60,338 bases of DNA from NCBI GenBank assembly GCA_021162615.1, contig JAGGYH010000130.1, positions 1 through 60,338 of the forward strand, written 5' to 3'. Every line of letters starts with the position of its first letter. Within the stretch, counting starts at the first letter, position 1. This document shows, one piece after another, positions 17,476 through 25,191 of this stretch. A model generated the notes under the pieces. It did not search any database. It was not told the origin of the DNA and worked only from the letters and a program-made list of their open reading frames with translations. The translations under genes were made by a program, and so were the position numbers. This DNA is from Candidatus Aminicenantota bacterium (GTDB taxonomy: Bacteria > Acidobacteriota > Aminicenantia > Aminicenantales > Aminicenantaceae).

Positions 17476-18153
17476 ATGGATATAGTCACTATCATTATAA
17501 GCCTGTTCGTGATTCTCTTCGCCATAACCATACACGAAGCGGCTCACGGATGGGCCGCCTACAAACTGGGAGATCCCACAGCTCATATTATGGGAAGGGT
17601 CACCCTGAATCCAGTACCTCATATAGATCCCATTGGAACGGTTCTCATGCCTGCTATCCTCATCATAATGGGAGCGCCTCCCTTTGGCTGGGCAAAGCCT
17701 GTGCCCGTCAATCCGGCAAATCTAAAAAACCCCAAACGGGATAATATGCTCATATCTGCAGCCGGCCCCGCAGCTAATCTTTTGGCTGCCTTTGTTTCTC
17801 TCATAGCCATCGTTCTTCTCAAAGCGGTCAATCCGAACACCAGCTATTTCATAAGGTCTTTCTTAATGGGAAGAGGAGGTATTCAAGGGGGTTTTCGCCC
17901 TATGGAGGGGCTGGCCGTGATTTTATTTTATGCTGTGTTTTTAAATGTGCTTCTCGCTGTATTCAATCTTATCCCCATCCCACCTCTTGACGGAAGCGGG
18001 ATTATCACCGGTTTCCTTTCTGAAGAAGCAAGCAGGATGTATGATAAAATCCGTCCTTTCGGCTTTATTATTATACTGGGTCTGTTGTATTTAGGCCTGC
18101 TTAACCTTATTATAAGGCCTATACAAATTGTTATTATTTCGATTATTCTATAA
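17476..18153 (+). CDS. Site-2 protease family (M50) intramembrane zinc metalloprotease
   Basis: A 225-residue polytopic membrane protease of the short M50/Rip type. The first membrane helix contains the zinc motif HEAAH (IHEAAHGWAAY, about 21-31), and a later helix region contains the LDG motif (NLIPIPPLDGSG), supplying the third zinc ligand. About five hydrophobic segments are visible. There is no PDZ domain, unlike RseP. It is the first gene of a tight run with trpS (2-bp gap), scpA and scpB, the same neighbourhood found in many Firmicutes-like and Acidobacteria-like genomes. The substrate is unknown. Confidence 0.92.
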   Translation: MDIVTIIISLFVILFAITIHEAAHGWAAYKLGDPTAHIMGRVTLNPVPHIDPIGTVLMPAILIIMGAPPFGWAKPVPVNPANLKNPKRDNMLISAAGPAANLLAAFVSLIAIVLLKAVNPNTSYFIRSFLMGRGGIQGGFRPMEGLAVILFYAVFLNVLLAVFNLIPIPPLDGSGIITGFLSEEASRMYDKIRPFGFIIILGLLYLGLLNLIIRPIQIVIISIIL

Positions 18154-18155
18154 AA

Positions 18156-19142
18156 ATGGAAAAAAACAAAACCGTTCTCAGCGGCATGAGGCCTACCGGC
18201 CCCCTTCATCTCGGTCATCTTGCCGGTGCCCTTCGAAACTGGATCAAATTCCAGGATGAATATCAGTGTTATTATTCAATAGTCACATGGCACGCTCTCA
18301 GCTCCGAATACCAGAACTCAAGAGCTATAAAGAAAAACACCTTTGAAGTGGCGGCAGACTGGCTGAGCATTGGACTGGATCCTCAAAAAAGCACTCTATT
18401 CATTCAGTCAGAAGTCAAAGAACATGCCGAACTTCATCTGCTGCTTTCCATGATCATCCCTCTTCCCTGGCTTCAAAGAGTACCCACTTTCAAAGAAATG
18501 CAAAAAGAGCTGAAAGAAAAAGAAATAAATACATATGGATTTCTCGGATATCCCGTACTGCAGACTGCTGATATCCTTATGTACAAAGCCAATGTCGTCC
18601 CTGTGGGGGAAGACCAGGCCTATCACCTTGAGCTGGCAAGAGAGATCACACGCCGCTTTAACCGCCTCTTCGGGAAGGTTTTCCCGGAACCACAGATGAT
18701 GCTTACAGAAGTACCGAAATTAGCCGGAACAGACGGGCGTAAAATGAGCAAATCCTTTAACAACTCAATCAACTTAAAAGACAGCCCGGAAGAAATCCAA
18801 GATAAAATTTCAACTATGATGACAGATACAAAAAGGAAGAGAAGAAAAGATCCTGGGAATCCTGATGACTGCCCTGTTTTCACCCTGCATAAAGCTTTTG
18901 TATCAAAAACAAAAAGAGAAGAGATCATTCGAGGATGCCGGAACGCCGGGATCGGCTGTGTCGATTGCAAACAAGTTATCATCGATACTCTCATCAAGGA
19001 ACTTTCCAGCTTCCGGAAAAAAAGAAAGATCTACGAAAAAAATCCCGACCTTGTATGGGAAATACTTGAGCAGGGAAACCTGAAGGCCAGGGAAAAAGCC
19101 AGGGCAACCATGGAAGAAGTGAGAAACAAAATCGGGTTCTGA
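18156..19142 (+). CDS. trpS: Tryptophanyl-tRNA synthetase
   Basis: Class I aminoacyl-tRNA synthetase charging tRNA-Trp. The 328-residue protein has the HIGH-type motif PTGPLHLGHLAGAL near the N-terminus and the KMSKS loop as GRKMSKSFNNS (about 194-203), both needed for adenylate formation. Length and architecture match the bacterial enzyme. It starts 2 bp after the site-2 protease stop and lies 10 bp upstream of scpA. Two nearby cysteines (GCVDCKQ) occur in the C-terminal helical region. Confidence 0.97.
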   Translation: MEKNKTVLSGMRPTGPLHLGHLAGALRNWIKFQDEYQCYYSIVTWHALSSEYQNSRAIKKNTFEVAADWLSIGLDPQKSTLFIQSEVKEHAELHLLLSMIIPLPWLQRVPTFKEMQKELKEKEINTYGFLGYPVLQTADILMYKANVVPVGEDQAYHLELAREITRRFNRLFGKVFPEPQMMLTEVPKLAGTDGRKMSKSFNNSINLKDSPEEIQDKISTMMTDTKRKRRKDPGNPDDCPVFTLHKAFVSKTKREEIIRGCRNAGIGCVDCKQVIIDTLIKELSSFRKKRKIYEKNPDLVWEILEQGNLKAREKARATMEEVRNKIGF

Positions 19143-19152
19143 ATATTTTTCT

Positions 19153-19896
19153 ATGAACTTGTCAGGTAAAATGGAGAGCTCTCAAAGTTATCAAATCGAT
19201 CTGGAGGTTTTTCAAGGCCCTCTAGACCTTCTCCTTTTTTTGATAAAAAAAAAGAAAATAGACATTCATAATATTCCGATTGCTTCCATAACAAAAGAAT
19301 ATCTGAGATATCTGGACAATAAAAAAAAAATAAATCTTGAAAGGGAATCCGAATTCCTTCTCATGGCAGCGCTTCTTATCCATATTAAATCACGAATGCT
19401 TCTGCCGCGGGAAACCTACGAAGAAGAAGAGGGGGATCCGCGAAAAACTCTTGTTGAAAGGCTGTTGGATTATGAAAATATAAAAGCAGCTTGCAAAATC
19501 TTGAGAGAAAAAGAAGCAAAACAGATAAAAAAATGGAAAAGAACAGCCCTTCCCAGATCAGTGTCTTTTCAAGAACTTGACTTTATCGAAGTGTCCCTTT
19601 TTGATGTCGCTGAAGTATTTTTTAAGCTCATGTTAAGAAAAGAAAAAGACGGGATAAGAGTCATTAAAAGAAAAGACTTTTCAGTCAAAGAAAAAAAGCA
19701 GGACATCATCAGATATTTAAAAAACTATTCTTATCTCGATTTTCTTGAATATTTTGGCAGCCAGAAGACACTCGAAGAATCAATGGTGGCTTTTTTTTGT
19801 CTTCTGGAGCTGATAAGCGAAAGAACGGTTATTGCCGTTCAAGAAAGCCTGTTTCACAGGATAAAAGTATGGTTGAGAAGTGAAGTGAAAGAATGA
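19153..19896 (+). CDS. scpA: Segregation and condensation protein A
   Basis: Kleisin subunit of the SMC-ScpAB chromosome condensation complex. The 247-residue protein opens with the family hallmark YQIDLEVFQGPLDLLLFLIKKKKIDIHNIPIASIT (SMC-head contacting region) and ends with a winged helix. The central stretch is charged and alpha-helical. An in-frame ATG at 19171 follows an AGG and is an alternative start. The stop overlaps scpB by 4 bp. smc itself is not in the window. Confidence 0.95.
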   Translation: MNLSGKMESSQSYQIDLEVFQGPLDLLLFLIKKKKIDIHNIPIASITKEYLRYLDNKKKINLERESEFLLMAALLIHIKSRMLLPRETYEEEEGDPRKTLVERLLDYENIKAACKILREKEAKQIKKWKRTALPRSVSFQELDFIEVSLFDVAEVFFKLMLRKEKDGIRVIKRKDFSVKEKKQDIIRYLKNYSYLDFLEYFGSQKTLEESMVAFFCLLELISERTVIAVQESLFHRIKVWLRSEVKE

Positions 19897-20438
19897 AAAA
19901 GGATTTAAAAAATATTATTGAAGCTTTCATTTTTGTGTCCATAGACCCCCTGTCATTGGATAAGATCAAAGATATCCTGAAAGAATTCCCGGATAAAGAA
20001 ATTGAACGTGCCGCCGCTGAATTAACAGAGTATTATTCGGAAAACAAGAGAGGCATCACCATTATTCAGGCTTCCGGAGGCTACCTCTTTGCCACTCAGA
20101 ATGAATATGATGTGTATATAAAACGGCTCCTGAAGCATGAAAAAAAACAGAAGCTCTCAAGGGAATCCCTTGAAACACTATCAACCATTGCCTACCACCA
20201 GCCGACCACTCTGGCAGAAATATCAGCTATTAGGGGAGTGGATGCAAGCCACTGTTTGAAAACCCTCCTTGAGAAAAAACTCATTAAAATCGTAGGCAGG
20301 AAAAAAAGCCCGGGAAAACCATTAATATACCGAACAACCAAACATTTCCTTGCCTATTTTGAACTCAACAGCCTCGAAGATCTTCCAAGTAAAGAAGAAA
20401 TCGAAAAGATAATAGCGGAAAAATACGAAGAAGAATAA
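19893..20438 (+). CDS. scpB: Segregation and condensation protein B
   Basis: The winged-helix partner of ScpA that dimerises and binds the kleisin. The 181-residue protein contains the typical LSRESLETLSTIAYHQPTTLAEISAIRGVDAS segment (about 89-120) and the GRKKSPGKPLIYRTTKHFL motif near the C-terminus. The start lies in the scpA tail (4-bp overlap). The C-terminal tail is Glu/Lys rich. It is the last gene of the group; a new promoter for ispH begins about 40 bp downstream. Confidence 0.95.
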   Translation: MKKDLKNIIEAFIFVSIDPLSLDKIKDILKEFPDKEIERAAAELTEYYSENKRGITIIQASGGYLFATQNEYDVYIKRLLKHEKKQKLSRESLETLSTIAYHQPTTLAEISAIRGVDASHCLKTLLEKKLIKIVGRKKSPGKPLIYRTTKHFLAYFELNSLEDLPSKEEIEKIIAEKYEEE

Positions 20439-20476
20439 AAAAACCGCCTAAGTTAAGATTTTACCTATATTTAGCA

Positions 20477-20505
20477 TTGACAAAAATATCTTTCTCTTAT
20501 AGTAT
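20477..20505 (+). promoter_or_regulatory. Sigma-70-type promoter of the ispH-rpsA operon
   Basis: Consensus TTGACA (20477-20482), 17-bp spacer, TAGTAT (20500-20505). The predicted start at 20512 coincides with the first base of the CTAA target duplication of repeat copy C, so the repeat forms the 5' leader. Confidence 0.7.
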
Positions 20506-20515
20506 ATCCAACTAA

Positions 20516-20590
20516 CCTGATTTATTCATAAAGAAACGGCAATGGTATTTTTTTTATTCTGCACTAACCTCGACTTGTGAATAATGCAGG
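20516..20590 (-). repeat. Dispersed MITE-like inverted-repeat element, copy C (75 bp, reverse orientation)
   Basis: Read on the minus strand it runs CCTGCATTATTCACAAGTC ... TGAATAAATCAGG. It is flanked by CTAA duplications (20512-20515 and 20591-20594). The interior is shorter and the A-run/T-run hairpin is degraded compared with copy B. Removing the element plus one CTAA would leave a 20-nt ispH leader with an AAGGA ribosome-binding site. Confidence 0.85.
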
Positions 20591-20607
20591 CTAATTATAA
20601 GGATAAA

Positions 20608-21486
20608 ATGGAAGTCAAAATCGCAAAAAATTCAGGATTGTGCTATGGAGTCAAGCGGGCTATACAGATAGCGAAGAAAACTCGCCGGCTTAAATCCGGA
20701 AAAGTCTACACCTTAGGGGACCTCATACATAATCCCCAGGTCATCGAGGAATTAAAAAAAAGGGAGATAAGGCCTGCAAACAACCCAGAAGAAATCAAAG
20801 AAGGAACTATTATTATTCGCAGCCACGGTGCTTCTCCTGAAATGTATGATCTGCTGAATCAAAAAAATATTGAAATAGTGGACGCCACATGCCCCATTGT
20901 CAAAAACATACAAAAACTAGTATCCAAACTGGCTGAAAAAGGGGATGAAATCATCATTGTCGGAAACAGTAAACATCCTGAAACAATAGGTCTGAAGGGA
21001 CACAGCCTAGGCAAGGGCATTATCATAGAAAATGAGGAGGAGGCCAGAAAGCTTCCTTTTAAAAAGAAGCGCGCGGTCATCAGTCAGTCCACTCAAGACT
21101 TCAATACATTCAAGGAAGTGACCGGAGCGCTGATTGAGTGTACGGAGGAATTGAACATTCACAATACCATATGCAAATCAACTCAAATCCGCCAGAATGC
21201 CACTTCAAAACTAGCTTCTTCCGTCGATGTTCTGTTTATAATCGGTGGAAAAAACAGCTCAAATACAAACAAGCTCTATCAAATCTCGAAGAGGATCCTG
21301 AAAAACACTTATTTTATTGAGAATGCAAAACAAATCACACCAGAGATGATACAAGGGGCTAACAAAATAGGCCTTTCAGGGGGGGCATCCACTCCTCCTG
21401 AAGTCATCAACGAAGTATCAAAAAAAATCAAATCCAACTTCAAACATCAATATCACAGGGAGAAAACACTACAATGTCAGAGTTAA
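20608..21486 (+). CDS. ispH: 4-hydroxy-3-methylbut-2-enyl diphosphate reductase
   Basis: Last enzyme of the MEP isoprenoid pathway, a [4Fe-4S] reductase making IPP and DMAPP. Cluster cysteines are visible in SGLCYGV, DATCPIVKN and HNTICKSTQ, and substrate-binding histidines in GDLIHNPQV, RSHGAS and KHPETIG. I chose ATG 20608 (292 aa): it follows AAGGAT, and the sequence MEVKIAKNSGLCYGV aligns with the usual N-terminus. The ATG at 20584 lies inside the repeat. The stop overlaps rpsA; ispH and rpsA are neighbours or fused in some other bacteria. Confidence 0.95.
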   Translation: MEVKIAKNSGLCYGVKRAIQIAKKTRRLKSGKVYTLGDLIHNPQVIEELKKREIRPANNPEEIKEGTIIIRSHGASPEMYDLLNQKNIEIVDATCPIVKNIQKLVSKLAEKGDEIIIVGNSKHPETIGLKGHSLGKGIIIENEEEARKLPFKKKRAVISQSTQDFNTFKEVTGALIECTEELNIHNTICKSTQIRQNATSKLASSVDVLFIIGGKNSSNTNKLYQISKRILKNTYFIENAKQITPEMIQGANKIGLSGGASTPPEVINEVSKKIKSNFKHQYHREKTLQCQS

Positions 21487-23216
21487 CAAAAAACAACAAC
21501 CACATCTCAACAAAAGACTATGAAGCTCTGCTTGATAAGTACAAATTCAAAGCATCTGAATTAATACCAGGAAAACTTATCAAGGGAAAAGTCCTGAAAA
21601 TAACACCCTCATTTGTCTTGGTCGACATTGGATCAAAATCAGAAGGTATTATTCCGGTTGAAGATTTCAGCGATCCGGAAAACATAAAAAAAATCAATCC
21701 GGGCGATGAAATAGAGGCAATCCTGGAAAGGACCTCCCCAAAGGACGGCTATCTGCCTCTGTCAAAAAGCAAAGCCATTGCTGCAAAGGCGCTTGATAAC
21801 CTTGAAAAAGCCTATAAATACAATAATTGGATCATCGGAAAAGTTTCAGAAAAAGTAAACAAAGGATATCTTGTTGATGTGGGAATAAAGACCTTTCTCC
21901 CTGATTCTCATGCAGATATAAAACCGATTAAAGACCCTAACGAGATAATCGGAAAAAGATTTAAATTTAAGGTCATAAAATTCGACCGAAAAAGCGAAAA
22001 TGCTGTAGTTTCCCGCAAATTGCTTCTTTTCGATAAAAAAGAAAAAAAGAAAAAACAGGTTTTTTCTCAATTGAAAAAAGGAAAAACCTTTATGGGAGAG
22101 GTCAAAACCCTTACCAATTTCGGCGCTTTTATCGACTTAGGAGGCATTGAAGGGCTTTTGCATATTTCAGACATGTCATGGGGAAAAGTAAATCATCCTT
22201 CTGCCCTCTTCAAAATCGGCGAAAAGATTGAAGTGGTTATCCTTGATTTTGATGAAAAAGAAGAAAAAATTTCCCTAGGCTACAAACAGCTCACCAAAGA
22301 TCCATGGGAGGACATCGAAGACAAATACAAGGAGGGACAAAAGGTCAAAGGAAAGGTCGTTAATCTAACGGATTTCGGAGCTTTTATCGAATTAGAAAAA
22401 GGAGTGGAAGGTTTGATCCATATATCTGATCTGACATGGTCAAGGAAAATGGTGCACCCTAAAAAGGTCCTCTCTCTGGGTGAAGAAGTATTCGTCAGCA
22501 TCCTTGATGTTGACCCGGCTGAGAAAAGAATCTCACTGGGTCTCAAACAAATCAACCCCCACCCCCTGGAAACACTCAAAAATAAATACGGCCCCGGTAA
22601 AAGAGTGAAAGGAAAAATCACGAATATAACAGCGTTTGGAGCTTTCATAGAAGTTGAAAAAGGAGTAGAGGGGCTCATCCACATATCAGATATAAGCTGG
22701 AAAAAAATAAATCATCCTTCTGATGTATTAAAGACCGGGGATGAGATTGAAGCTATTATCCTCAGTATAGATGTTGAAAAAGAAAAACTATCACTAGGCA
22801 TCAAACAGTTGGAAGGAGATATTTGGGAGGACTTCTTCGAGCGCCAGAAGATTGGTGATATCGTCAATGTGAAAATAGTAAGGATCGTCGATTTCGGTGT
22901 GTTTGTTGAAATCACGCCAGGGATCGAAGGGGTCGTGTTTGTGTCAGAACTCAGCGAGAAAAAAATTGAAAATCCTTCAGATGCCTTTTCTGTGGGCGAG
23001 GAAAGGTTGGCAAAAATACTAAAGATGAACAAAAAAGACAAGAAAATCTCCTTGAGCTTTAAAAAGGCTCAACTGGAAATGCAAAAAAGAGAGTACAAAA
23101 AATACATGCAGAGCCAAGATACAAAACATACCCTTGGCGATATTATGAAGGACCAGCTCAAAAATATAGAAACCCCTAAAATCAAATCAAAAAAAGAAAA
23201 GGAGAATAAAGCATGA
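21474..23216 (+). CDS. rpsA: 30S ribosomal protein S1
   Basis: A 580-residue RNA-binding ribosomal protein with six S1 (OB-fold) repeats. Two divergent N-terminal repeats (about 35-190) bind the ribosome in characterised homologues. Four well-conserved repeats carry the FGAFI-D/E-GxEGLxHISD pattern (about 205-275, 290-360, 378-448, 462-535). The C-terminal tail is Lys/Glu rich. The start lies inside the ispH reading frame (13-bp overlap) and the end overlaps the HU gene by 4 bp. S1 helps unfold structured mRNA starts, and its presence fits the Shine-Dalgarno-led genes here. Confidence 0.95.
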   Translation: MSELTKNNNHISTKDYEALLDKYKFKASELIPGKLIKGKVLKITPSFVLVDIGSKSEGIIPVEDFSDPENIKKINPGDEIEAILERTSPKDGYLPLSKSKAIAAKALDNLEKAYKYNNWIIGKVSEKVNKGYLVDVGIKTFLPDSHADIKPIKDPNEIIGKRFKFKVIKFDRKSENAVVSRKLLLFDKKEKKKKQVFSQLKKGKTFMGEVKTLTNFGAFIDLGGIEGLLHISDMSWGKVNHPSALFKIGEKIEVVILDFDEKEEKISLGYKQLTKDPWEDIEDKYKEGQKVKGKVVNLTDFGAFIELEKGVEGLIHISDLTWSRKMVHPKKVLSLGEEVFVSILDVDPAEKRISLGLKQINPHPLETLKNKYGPGKRVKGKITNITAFGAFIEVEKGVEGLIHISDISWKKINHPSDVLKTGDEIEAIILSIDVEKEKLSLGIKQLEGDIWEDFFERQKIGDIVNVKIVRIVDFGVFVEITPGIEGVVFVSELSEKKIENPSDAFSVGEERLAKILKMNKKDKKISLSFKKAQLEMQKREYKKYMQSQDTKHTLGDIMKDQLKNIETPKIKSKKEKENKA

Positions 23217-23488
23217 TAAAAGTTGATTTAATCAACAAATTGGCAAAAGACATGAACATTACAAAACAGGAAGCAGAGAAAGGGGTCAATATTTTTTTCA
23301 ATACACTAAAGGATGCCATGAAAAAAGGCGAAGAAATCGAGCTGCGGGGTTTCGGAAGCTTCCGTATAAGAAAACGCGATTCAAGGTCAGGAAGAAATCC
23401 GAGAACCGGAGAGCCGGTCAAAGTCCCTTCCAAAAAAGTGATCTATTTTAAACCAAGCAAAATCCTGAAACAGAGCATAAACAAATAA
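23213..23488 (+). CDS. HU-family nucleoid DNA-binding protein
   Basis: A 91-residue histone-like protein. The canonical pattern is visible: MIKVDLINKLAKDMNITKQEA, the GFGSFRIRKRDSRSGRNPRTGEPVKVP arm region that inserts Pro into the DNA minor groove, and a C-terminal helix FKPSKILKQSIN. It overlaps rpsA by 4 bp and its last base is the first base of the HIT-protein start, so it is part of a tight operon. HU and IHF subunits cannot be told apart reliably from sequence alone. Confidence 0.94.
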   Translation: MIKVDLINKLAKDMNITKQEAEKGVNIFFNTLKDAMKKGEEIELRGFGSFRIRKRDSRSGRNPRTGEPVKVPSKKVIYFKPSKILKQSINK

Positions 23489-23979
23489 TGGAATATAAAA
23501 CCGTTCCATGGAGAAAACAATACGTAAAAAATGCACATAAAATGAAAGAATGTTTCTTCTGTACGGCTGCAAAAAGAAAAAAAGACAAACAAGATCTCAT
23601 TCTCTACCGGGGAGAACATAACTTCATAATCCTCAACAAATATCCCTATTCACCAGGACATCTTATGATAGCTCCTTATAAACATCTTGACTCAATTGAA
23701 AAGGCTGGGGAAAAAACCTCTTACGAAATGATTGATATTTTGAAAAAATCCCTGGAAATCCTTCGTGAGGTCTATAATCCCCATGGTTTCAACACCGGAA
23801 TGAATATAGGCCACAGCGCCGGAGCCGGGGTCGCCCATCATTATCATCTGCATGTCATACCAAGATGGGTCGGAGACTCCAGTTTTATGCCTATCATAGG
23901 AAAAACAAAATTAACAACAGAAGATCTCCATAAAACCTATAACAATCTGTACACATACTTTAAAAATTCAAGGGATTGA
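23488..23979 (+). CDS. HIT-domain nucleotide hydrolase/transferase
   Basis: A 163-residue histidine-triad protein, likely an AP4A phosphorylase-like or nucleoside-phosphoramidate hydrolase. The catalytic motif is HYHLHVIPRW (His-x-His-x-His-x-x). The N-terminal segment CFFCTAAKRKK has a Cys pair as seen in zinc-containing HIT proteins of the FHIT/Ap4A class. The central NKYPYSPGHLMIAPYKHL is a family hallmark. It begins at the HU stop codon (one-base overlap) and precedes the acyl-CoA dehydrogenase by 37 bp. Confidence 0.92.
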   Translation: MEYKTVPWRKQYVKNAHKMKECFFCTAAKRKKDKQDLILYRGEHNFIILNKYPYSPGHLMIAPYKHLDSIEKAGEKTSYEMIDILKKSLEILREVYNPHGFNTGMNIGHSAGAGVAHHYHLHVIPRWVGDSSFMPIIGKTKLTTEDLHKTYNNLYTYFKNSRD

Positions 23980-24016
23980 AAAAGAAAGAATAAGAATCAA
24001 TCTGGAGAAGATTTGC

Positions 24017-25156
24017 ATGAACTTTAAACTAAACGAAGAACAAAAAATGCTTAAGGAAATGGTACGCCATTTTGCAGAAAACGAAATAAGCCCTGTGGCT
24101 AAGGAACTCGAGCAAAAACGCGAATTTCCAAGCACGCTGATTAAAAAATTGGCAGAACTCGGCCTTATGGGAATGTCCGTCCCTGAAAAATACGGGGGGA
24201 GTGAAACAGACAGCCTTTCTGTTTCTCTTGTTATTGAAGAGATAAGCCGTGTATCACCTTCCCTAGCAGTCATTTTTTCCGTTCACTCATCATTATTCTG
24301 CTACTCGATATCTAAATTCGGAACTGAAGAACAGAAGAGAAAGTATCTTCCCAAAGCGGCTGAAGCAAAAATACTGGGGGCATTCAGCTTGAGCGAATCA
24401 GAAGCCGGATCAGATGCAACAGCATTGAAGACCTCTTTTGTAAAAAAAGGCGATAAGTATATTTTAAACGGAATAAAGACATGGGTGACAAGCGGGAAAA
24501 ATGCAAATGCCTTTATACTTTTTGCCAAACATAAAACAGCTTCGGAAAAAAGAAAACTAAGCGCTTTTATTGTGGACAAGGATTCTCCGGGACTTAAAAT
24601 AACGAAAGTTGAAGATAAAATGGGGCTGCATTCATCCATGACTTCGGAAATAACCTTAGAAGACTGTGAGATCCCCTCAAGCAATATCCTGGGCAATGAA
24701 GGCCAGGGAACAAAAATTGCTTTCCATTGTCTTGACTACTCGAGAATAGGGATTGCGTCCCAATCAGTCGGCCTGGCAAGCCGGTGTCTTGAAGAAGCCA
24801 TAAAATATTCAACCCAAAGACAGGCTTTTGGAAAGAATATCTCCTCCTTCCAGACCATTCAATTCAAAATCGCTGATATGTCCACTCAACTCGACGCATC
24901 ACGGCTTCTTGCATACAGAGCCGCTTATTTAGCTGACCAAGGACAGCCCTTTTCAAAGGAATCCGCAATGGCAAAACTTTTTGCTTCAGAAGCCGCCAAT
25001 AAAATAGCTTACGAAGCTCTTCAGATTCACGGGGGATACGGATATTCAAAAGAATTTCTCATAGAACAACTATACAGAGACGCGAGGGCTCTTACTATAT
25101 ATGAAGGGACTTCAGAAATCCAGAGGATCGTCATATCAAGATATCTTCTCAGATGA
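24017..25156 (+). CDS. Acyl-CoA dehydrogenase
   Basis: A 379-residue FAD enzyme oxidising acyl-CoA to enoyl-CoA with electron transfer to ETF. N-terminal helical domain (1-120), beta domain (120-235, with LSESEAGSDATALKT and WVTSGKNANAFILFA) and C-terminal helical domain. The C-terminal domain has GGYGYSKEFLIEQLYRDARALTIYEGTSEIQRIVISRYLL, where the Glu in YEGTSE is the expected catalytic base of short-chain/butyryl-type enzymes. The ATG is preceded by GGAGAAG. Chain-length specificity cannot be decided. No electron-transfer flavoprotein genes are in the window. Confidence 0.94.
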   Translation: MNFKLNEEQKMLKEMVRHFAENEISPVAKELEQKREFPSTLIKKLAELGLMGMSVPEKYGGSETDSLSVSLVIEEISRVSPSLAVIFSVHSSLFCYSISKFGTEEQKRKYLPKAAEAKILGAFSLSESEAGSDATALKTSFVKKGDKYILNGIKTWVTSGKNANAFILFAKHKTASEKRKLSAFIVDKDSPGLKITKVEDKMGLHSSMTSEITLEDCEIPSSNILGNEGQGTKIAFHCLDYSRIGIASQSVGLASRCLEEAIKYSTQRQAFGKNISSFQTIQFKIADMSTQLDASRLLAYRAAYLADQGQPFSKESAMAKLFASEAANKIAYEALQIHGGYGYSKEFLIEQLYRDARALTIYEGTSEIQRIVISRYLLR

Positions 25157-25191
25157 TATTTTTTTTGAAAAAGATAGTTTCGAGGTGAAAA

